Shown here in pieces: positions 58,979-64,000 of a DNA stretch of 64,000 nt. This DNA comes from Mesobacillus harenae. Lineage in GTDB: Bacteria; Bacillota; Bacilli; Bacillales; Cytobacillaceae. The notes beneath the pieces were generated by a model. It made no database searches. It was not told the DNA's origin and worked only from the letters and a program-made list of their open reading frames with translations. The position numbers and the translations under genes are program-made. The stretch lies in NCBI RefSeq assembly GCF_013343715.1, contig NZ_JABUNR010000002.1, forward strand, positions 310,001 to 374,000, given 5' to 3'. Every line of letters begins with the position of its first letter. Positions within the stretch are counted from its first letter, which is position 1.

Positions 58979-60304
58979 ATGCACAGTCAAATTAAGATTG
59001 GGGTTATCGGACCTGAATGGCTTTATGAAAAAATGAATGAATCCTTAAAAATGTTCCCTAATTTTCAGCCTATTTTCCGGCTGTCAAACAACCTTTATGA
59101 TGCGCCATCATTTACAAAAGAGCTCGCTCCTCAAGTAGATGTACTCTTATATTCGGGCTGGCCCCCATATCATTTGTCTAAAAAGGAAATCCTCCCCTAT
59201 AAACCGGCTTACTATATCCCCTTAAAAGGATCAGGTCTATATAGGGCCTTGTATGCCTTAAAGCAATCTGGTCCAAAGATTAGTGGCTTATCAATCGATA
59301 TTTTACCTGCTGCAGAGGTTAGGCGTGCGTTAAATGAATTGAATGAAGAATTTCAAATTTCTTTCTATGAAGGGACTTTTTCACTTGAACGAATAAAGGA
59401 CATTGTTCTCTTCCACAAAGACGCCTTCGCTTCTGGAGCGGCAAATTGTGCAATTACAGGTATAAAAGTGGTTGCTGATGAGCTTACTGGATTGAATATA
59501 CCTAATCAATGGGCGTTGCCGACAGCGGAAGATATCATAGTTACACTAGAACGAGCCCTTCTATCAACCGAAAAACGAAGGAATCGTGAATCTCAAATTG
59601 TTTTTGGACTAATTCAAATTGATGGCTACCATGAACTTGTCAATCAAATGGCATCTGAACATCTCATTCAACGGCAAAATCTGCGTTTAAATCGTATCAT
59701 TCTTGATTATATTGAGCAGCTTGAGGGCCATTTAACAACCTTAAGCGGGAATGAATACATGTTTATAACAACAAGGGGGGCTTTTGAACGCATTACACAA
59801 GGCTATAAATGGATACCCATCATTGAAGAGGCTAAGAAACAATTAAAGCTGAAGTTATCCATGGGTGTTGGGTTTGGAATGTCAGCGAATGAAGCTGGTA
59901 CTCATGCCCGGATTGCCTTAATGCAGGCAAAAGACTTTGGTGGCGAAAGCTGTTTTATTGTCAAAGAAGACAGAAGTGTGTTTGGGCCGGTTGAATTGGC
60001 AGCCCCATTTTCCTATCCACTTTACATTACCGATGATATTCTTCTAAAAAAAGCTGAAGAAGCGGGAATGTCGGCTATCTATCAGCACAAACTTGTTGCA
60101 CTGATCAAAAGGAAACAAGACAGTCAGTTTACGGCCCATGAATTAGCGGCAACTTTGGGAATTACAGCCCGAAGTGCCCACCGAATTATACTTAAATGGT
60201 TAGACGCACAGATTATTACCATTATAGGTATGGAAAAGATGTCGACAAGGGGCCGGCCACGACAAGTGTACCAACTGGTGGAAAAGACATCACTTAAAGC
60301 ATAA
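58979..60304 (+). CDS. Regulator with PrpR_N-like sensor, GGDEF-like middle and winged-helix C-terminus
   Basis: 441 residues. The first about 200 resemble a periplasmic-type/PrpR_N sensor (AANCAITGIKVVADELTGL, IPNQWALPTAEDIIVTLERAL). Residues about 210-340 look like a degenerate GGDEF fold: SGNEYMFITTRG replaces the active loop, then KLSMGVGFGMSANEAGTHARIALMQAKDFGGES, in parts. The C-terminus is a winged helix (FTAHELAATLGITARSAHRIILKWLDA). GGGGGGATCC lies upstream of the ATG. It probably senses a metabolite of the neighbouring cluster and regulates it. The architecture is unusual and I assign no name. Confidence 0.7.
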   Translation: MHSQIKIGVIGPEWLYEKMNESLKMFPNFQPIFRLSNNLYDAPSFTKELAPQVDVLLYSGWPPYHLSKKEILPYKPAYYIPLKGSGLYRALYALKQSGPKISGLSIDILPAAEVRRALNELNEEFQISFYEGTFSLERIKDIVLFHKDAFASGAANCAITGIKVVADELTGLNIPNQWALPTAEDIIVTLERALLSTEKRRNRESQIVFGLIQIDGYHELVNQMASEHLIQRQNLRLNRIILDYIEQLEGHLTTLSGNEYMFITTRGAFERITQGYKWIPIIEEAKKQLKLKLSMGVGFGMSANEAGTHARIALMQAKDFGGESCFIVKEDRSVFGPVELAAPFSYPLYITDDILLKKAEEAGMSAIYQHKLVALIKRKQDSQFTAHELAATLGITARSAHRIILKWLDAQIITIIGMEKMSTRGRPRQVYQLVEKTSLKA

Positions 60305-60316
60305 GGAGGCTATACT

Positions 60317-61213
60317 GTGAACCCTCTAAAAATTGGCTTGATTGGCCTTGATACTTCTCATTGCATTGAATTCACAAGATTGTTAAACGATCCGTATCAT
60401 CCCTTTCACGTAGCAGGAGGAACAATCTCCTCTGCTTTTCCGTTTCATTCTGAAGACTTGCCGATTAGCAAAGATCGTGTTCAAGGATATACAAAGTTTT
60501 TAGAACAGGAGTTTAAGATTAACATTGTAGAATCGATTCATAGAGCAGCTGCCTCAAGTGAGGCTATTCTATTAACAGCTGTAGATGGGAGGAAGCATCT
60601 CGAGCTGTTTAAGGAGCTGTTGCCCTATAAACTCCCTGTTTTCATCGATAAACCACTCGCTTTATCTTCGGAAGATGCACAGGAACTTTTTTCTTTATCA
60701 AAACAACACAATGTTCCTATTATGAGTTCCTCTTCCCTTCGATACGCAGACTCATTTCATAGGCTACTAGAAACGATCAATAAAGATATAAACAGCATTT
60801 ACGTTCACGGGCCCCTGCCTATGCAGGAGCTCATGCCCGGCTACTTCTGGTATGGAATTCATATGCTGGAAATGGTCATCGCTGCAATGGGAGTAGGCGT
60901 TAACCGTGTGACGGTTAGTTCTAATGAAGAGTACGAAACGCTCATCCTTGAATGGACCGACGGCAGACTCGCCGTTTTAAGAGGAGAGTACGAATGGCAT
61001 TCCCGCTTCGGGGCAACCATTCATACGAAACATGGATTCTATAACGCAGATATCACAAAAGATACAAAGCCATTCTACGCAAGCCTCCTAGAGCAAATTA
61101 TTTTCTTCTTTACAGAAAAAACAAGCCCCGTCCCAGCAGAAGAAACCTTAGAGATCATCCGGATCATTGAAATGATTAATAAATCAAGAAATAAAAACAA
61201 AGGTATACCTTAA
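60317..61213 (+). CDS. Gfo/Idh/MocA-family oxidoreductase
   Basis: 298 residues. The Rossmann N-terminus is LKIGLIGLDTSHCIEF, a variant fingerprint with Leu-Asp-Thr in the turn. PVFIDKPLALSSEDAQELF supplies the D/E-K-P motif, with the first position Asp rather than Glu. The C-terminal domain has HGPLPMQELMPGYFWYGIHMLEMVIAAMG in parts. It starts 12 bases after the regulator, with AAGGAGG before the GTG start. It probably oxidises a cyclic polyol or sugar acid in the same pathway. The short fold and variant motif make the substrate uncertain. Confidence 0.82.
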   Translation: MNPLKIGLIGLDTSHCIEFTRLLNDPYHPFHVAGGTISSAFPFHSEDLPISKDRVQGYTKFLEQEFKINIVESIHRAAASSEAILLTAVDGRKHLELFKELLPYKLPVFIDKPLALSSEDAQELFSLSKQHNVPIMSSSSLRYADSFHRLLETINKDINSIYVHGPLPMQELMPGYFWYGIHMLEMVIAAMGVGVNRVTVSSNEEYETLILEWTDGRLAVLRGEYEWHSRFGATIHTKHGFYNADITKDTKPFYASLLEQIIFFFTEKTSPVPAEETLEIIRIIEMINKSRNKNKGIP

Positions 61214-61225
61214 GGTCCGATTTAA

Positions 61226-61267
61226 GGTGACAGGCCCCATCCAAAAAATTGGATGGGGCCTGTCACC
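61226..61267. repeat. REP-like palindrome, paired, GGCCCC/GGGGCC covariant
   Basis: GGTGACAGGCCCCATCCAA ... TTGGATGGGGCCTGTCACC. Relative to the reference, position 11 is C for A with its partner G for T, and the inner end is A for G with its partner T for C. All pairs are kept. It overlaps the first base of the PHP gene stop codon. Confidence 0.95.
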
Positions 61268-62085
61268 TATAGAGATGTGAGAAACCTTTCCTTTTGTTTA
61301 AAGTAGGCCCACTGGGTGAAGCCTATTTCTTTTAGCTTTTTTCTTACTAGGTCGAAGTCGTCTGCTACGCGCCCTGGGTCATGGGCGTCGGATCCGAAGG
61401 TGATTTTCACTCCGTAATGGTTTGCCATTTCGAGGATTTCGTCAGCCGGATACCAGCCTCCGCTATATTTTGTTTTACCGGATGTGTTTACTTCAATCGC
61501 AATATCGTGTTCAGCAATTATTTTTAAAGTCTTTTCCACTGCTTCCGATTGAATGCCCCAAAACTCTGGATAAAATCCTTTCATTGCATCAATATGCCCC
61601 AAGATTTGAAACAAGCCGCTTCGAGCGGACCGCTCAATTAGGTCATAATAATTGTCCTTGGTCTTGACCTTAGTCTCATCAGACAGGCCTTCCCAACGGT
61701 CTTTTTTAAATATACTAAGCCCTTCAACATGATGAACCGACCCAATAATATAATCGAAAGGGTAAGGATCAAAGCACTTTCGATACACTTCCACATGCTC
61801 AGGGAAAAAATCAGACTCAACTCCAAGAAGGACATCAATCTTGCCTTTGTATTCTTCCTTTAATTGCTGTACCTCAGCTATGTATTTCGGAAACTCACTT
61901 TTCGCCATCGCAATCCGAGGGTGAAGGTGATCTTCCTCGCTAGAGAAATAAGGAGAATGGTCAGCAATTCCAATCATATCTAATCCCTTTGAAATCGCTG
62001 ATTCAATATAATCTCGAATTGTTCCCTCCGCATGCCCGCAACGCTCATGATGAGTATGAAAATCAAATTTCACATTCGGTTCCAT
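61267..62085 (-). CDS. PHP-domain phosphatase, histidinol-phosphatase-like
   Basis: 272 residues. PHP metal-binding motifs appear in order: FDFHTHHERCGHAEG, MIGIADHSPYFS, the His pair in IIGSVHHVEG, ILGHIDAMKGF, and the C-terminal FGSDAHDPGRVADDF. This set is that of HisK/HisJ-type histidinol phosphatases. The ATG at 62085 is chosen for its spacing from AAAGAG; earlier ATGs at 62094 and 62130 are poorly placed. It is alone on its strand. It may dephosphorylate histidinol phosphate or another small phosphoester. Confidence 0.85.
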   Translation of the reverse strand: MEPNVKFDFHTHHERCGHAEGTIRDYIESAISKGLDMIGIADHSPYFSSEEDHLHPRIAMAKSEFPKYIAEVQQLKEEYKGKIDVLLGVESDFFPEHVEVYRKCFDPYPFDYIIGSVHHVEGLSIFKKDRWEGLSDETKVKTKDNYYDLIERSARSGLFQILGHIDAMKGFYPEFWGIQSEAVEKTLKIIAEHDIAIEVNTSGKTKYSGGWYPADEILEMANHYGVKITFGSDAHDPGRVADDFDLVRKKLKEIGFTQWAYFKQKERFLTSL

Positions 62086-62399
62086 ATGTATCATCTCTTT
62101 TCGGTTTACTTTTTCTCTCAATTGTTTCATCTATTTCTTGCAACCCTGATCGGTGTTAGAAAGTTTTACTGCCAGTTACATCCTTTCACCAAGCTTTAAT
62201 ATTTATTCGAGTTCTTCCTTTTTTACATCTATATCAACGAAAAAGATTAATCAGCTTAGACACATGTTCTGTTCATTATCAAGAATAATTTTTATATTAT
62301 CATAAAAAAATCTTATGACAGTAATGTTCCTTAATCGTATAATATTCCTTAATATGGTTTCACAATTTGATAATAAGCAAGGATGAGGGGACAGCAAAA

Positions 62400-64000
62400 G
62401 TGAAGGCGAAAATGAAAAAACTAGTTTCACTGTTTATGATATTTCCAATTGTATTATTCCAACTGCCAATAGATATCCATGCATCCGAACAAACAGTATC
62501 GAGGGATGAGCATACTCGTACATATGTTAATTCTAATTTATCAGAAACTGCAGAAGTATTTCCATATCCACTCTTCACCCAAAATCCTGACACTCTGCAA
62601 TGGACGCAAAAACAGACTTCAGCCATTGAAAGCGGTTCCCTTTCTTACGTTTCAGAAGCTAATCCGGATACTCAATATTCAGGTGCAAATGAGATTAAAA
62701 TCGGCAGTGATGAATCTGGACAGTTTGAAACGTATATAAAATTCGGCCAGGGTCTTCCATCGTTAAATGGAGGGTTATTTTTAGGTGCCAAGCTTCGTCT
62801 TCATGAGTTAGGTCAGCCTGGAGATTTCTGCTACTATTGTGAGCATTATATAAATGAACAGTTCTCGATTCATAAAATTCAACAATCATGGAATGCGAAT
62901 GAATTAACGTGGACGAACAAACCACAGCTGTCAGAGAGCCCTGTTATAAACAAAACAGACTTCATCCCTGTTAAGGGACCTTATTTTACCTGGGATGTCT
63001 CAAACCTTGTCCAGGAATGGTATCAAAACCCTGGCACTGATTTTGGTCTAGCTATTAAAAATTCGGTTCCCCATACAGGAACTCTACGAAGTTTCACAAC
63101 ATTACACAGTACACTAAGCACGGTTCCAGTTTTACAGGTTCGGTATTCGCCAAAACCCCAAAAACCAAGTGCCATTGCTCATGGTTTCCAAAATACCAGC
63201 AAAGGCACTGTTAACCTTCAATGGTACTCAGTCCCAGAAGCAAAAGGATACAGGGTTTACCTTTATAACGGAAAAGCTTATGAGCAGATATATGACGGAC
63301 CCGCTACAAATTGGTCCTCTCTTGGCAAGAATATCTGGCCAACTCAGGAGCAAATCAATAATGGGGACGCTACTTTAAAAATGAATGGATCTGGGGCAGA
63401 CTTACCTGATCAGCCAGGAGTGGTATACCAGTTTCATGGAGATTCTGGGAAAGCTCCAGATTCCTATTACTTCGCCATTTCCGCTTATAACAGTTTTGGT
63501 GAAACAGAGCTTTCCGAAATAACCGCTGTAAAAATGCCGGATGCAACTGCGCCTTCTGTTCCGACAAGCGTGCGAGCAATGGATGAATCGCTGTCAAATT
63601 TTACGCTGACATGGGATCCTTCCGTGGATAACTCTTTAGTAGACTATACTGTTAAACTAGTAACCGAATCAGGCAATCCAGTCTTTACAGGTACAACTGA
63701 TACCAATCAAATCACGGTTCCAGAAAGTTATTTATCTCCACTTTTATCTTATAAAGCCTCTGTTATGGCGAAGGACCAAACTAGCCAGAGTAATTACTCA
63801 GTTTATTTTGATCCTGTCATCGTTATAGCTAGAAGATCTCAGGATGCCTACCTGAACAGTATGACGCTTTTTCCAAACACATTAGAGGCTGGAAGCAGTC
63901 CCAATGTTCGAATTACCGCAAAAAACACGGGGGCAAAGCCCTGGACGAAGGAAGCCGGCTACCGATTAAAGGCAGAAGGATATGCGATCACTGTCCCACT
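62400..64000 (+). CDS. DNRLRE/fibronectin-type-III secreted surface protein, N-terminal part (WapA/RHS-like)
   Basis: The GTG at 62400 has GAGGGG 9 bases upstream, and the frame stays open to the window end (533 codons). A signal peptide (KKLVSLFMIFPIVLFQLP) is followed by a DNRLRE domain with the typical WNANELTWTNKP and FTWDVSNLVQEWYQN. Two fibronectin-type domains follow: LQWYSVPEAKGYRVYLYNG, then LTWDPSVDNSLVDYTVKL. An Ig-like domain begins TLEAGSSPNVRITAKNTG. In bacilli this order often precedes YD/RHS repeats and a C-terminal toxin, as in WapA. The C-terminal fate lies outside the window. Confidence 0.85.
   Translation, partial: MKAKMKKLVSLFMIFPIVLFQLPIDIHASEQTVSRDEHTRTYVNSNLSETAEVFPYPLFTQNPDTLQWTQKQTSAIESGSLSYVSEANPDTQYSGANEIKIGSDESGQFETYIKFGQGLPSLNGGLFLGAKLRLHELGQPGDFCYYCEHYINEQFSIHKIQQSWNANELTWTNKPQLSESPVINKTDFIPVKGPYFTWDVSNLVQEWYQNPGTDFGLAIKNSVPHTGTLRSFTTLHSTLSTVPVLQVRYSPKPQKPSAIAHGFQNTSKGTVNLQWYSVPEAKGYRVYLYNGKAYEQIYDGPATNWSSLGKNIWPTQEQINNGDATLKMNGSGADLPDQPGVVYQFHGDSGKAPDSYYFAISAYNSFGETELSEITAVKMPDATAPSVPTSVRAMDESLSNFTLTWDPSVDNSLVDYTVKLVTESGNPVFTGTTDTNQITVPESYLSPLLSYKASVMAKDQTSQSNYSVYFDPVIVIARRSQDAYLNSMTLFPNTLEAGSSPNVRITAKNTGAKPWTKEAGYRLKAEGYAITVP

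Noticed and set aside
4034-61267. Dispersed GGTGACAGGCACC palindromes as CRISPR repeats or ordinary terminators
   Set aside because: They are spread over the window and occur singly in both orientations, with no array and often no T run. A REP family explains them better, although some paired copies may also terminate transcription.

Overview
The window looks like the chromosome of a low-to-moderate GC, endospore-former-type Firmicute of the family Bacillaceae (Bacillus/Mesobacillus/Cytobacillus-like). This rests on strong AGGAGG-type ribosome binding sites, frequent GTG/TTG starts, a Fur-boxed hmoA, a TPP riboswitch with thiW, a gntK/6-phosphogluconate dehydrogenase pair, and lipoprotein-type binding proteins. 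No rRNA, tRNA or CRISPR array was seen. Assignment to a genus is inference.

Layout. 1-3919: leftward sugar-acid cluster (LacI regulator, PfkB kinase, SIS isomerase, Ldh_2 dehydrogenase, TRAP binding protein cut by the window edge) with a double operator in front of the regulator. 4034-7861: a REP-associated tyrosine transposase (RAYT), a zinc-ribbon microprotein, a short-chain fatty acid type permease, a GNAT protein, and many REP hairpins. 7873-9618: BmrA-like ABC exporter. 9855-19106: leftward hexonate catabolism operon(s): TRAP transporter, D-galactonate dehydratase, KDG-type kinase, KDPG/KDPGal aldolase, 2-hydroxyacid dehydrogenase, AEC permease, an HPr-like protein without the phosphorylatable His, and 6-phosphogluconate dehydrogenase. 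This is divergent from an RpiR regulator and, further right, gluconokinase. 22467-31530: LytS/YesN-type two-component system, a membrane protein and a complete peptide ABC transporter that carries a DUF1028 gene inside it. 31659-34544: hmoA, an ABC-2 transporter and riboswitch-controlled thiW. 34695-39796: three overlapping genes, two large dynamin-like P-loop GTPases plus a coiled-coil tail-anchored protein; this is my first candidate for a little-described system. 40282-47437: secreted hydrolase, OsmC, polar amino-acid ABC transporter with TetR regulator, Nudix hydrolase, small membrane protein, Gfo/Idh oxidoreductase. 47844-54720: coiled-coil minisatellite protein, then a ureide/carbamoyl-amino-acid operon (microprotein, SSS symporter, microprotein, M20 amidohydrolase, DUF1028) with a GAF/PucR-type regulator and a MEDS protein. 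55543-61213: rightward catabolic cluster with an Nramp-fold transporter lacking the metal site, epimerase, DapA-like aldolase, an unusual regulator and a Gfo/Idh oxidoreductase; this is my second candidate. 61267-64000: PHP phosphatase and the N-terminus of a DNRLRE/Fn3 surface protein that runs off the window.

A unifying feature is a family of about 27 copies of a REP-like palindrome (unit GGTGACAGGCACCATCCAG), mostly in 3' intergenic space. They occur as tight 42-bp hairpins, as single half-units, and as three 164-180 bp composite elements with inverted ends. The RAYT gene at 4777-5337 sits between copies and is the likely mobiliser. Several hairpins differ by paired, complementary substitutions in both arms.
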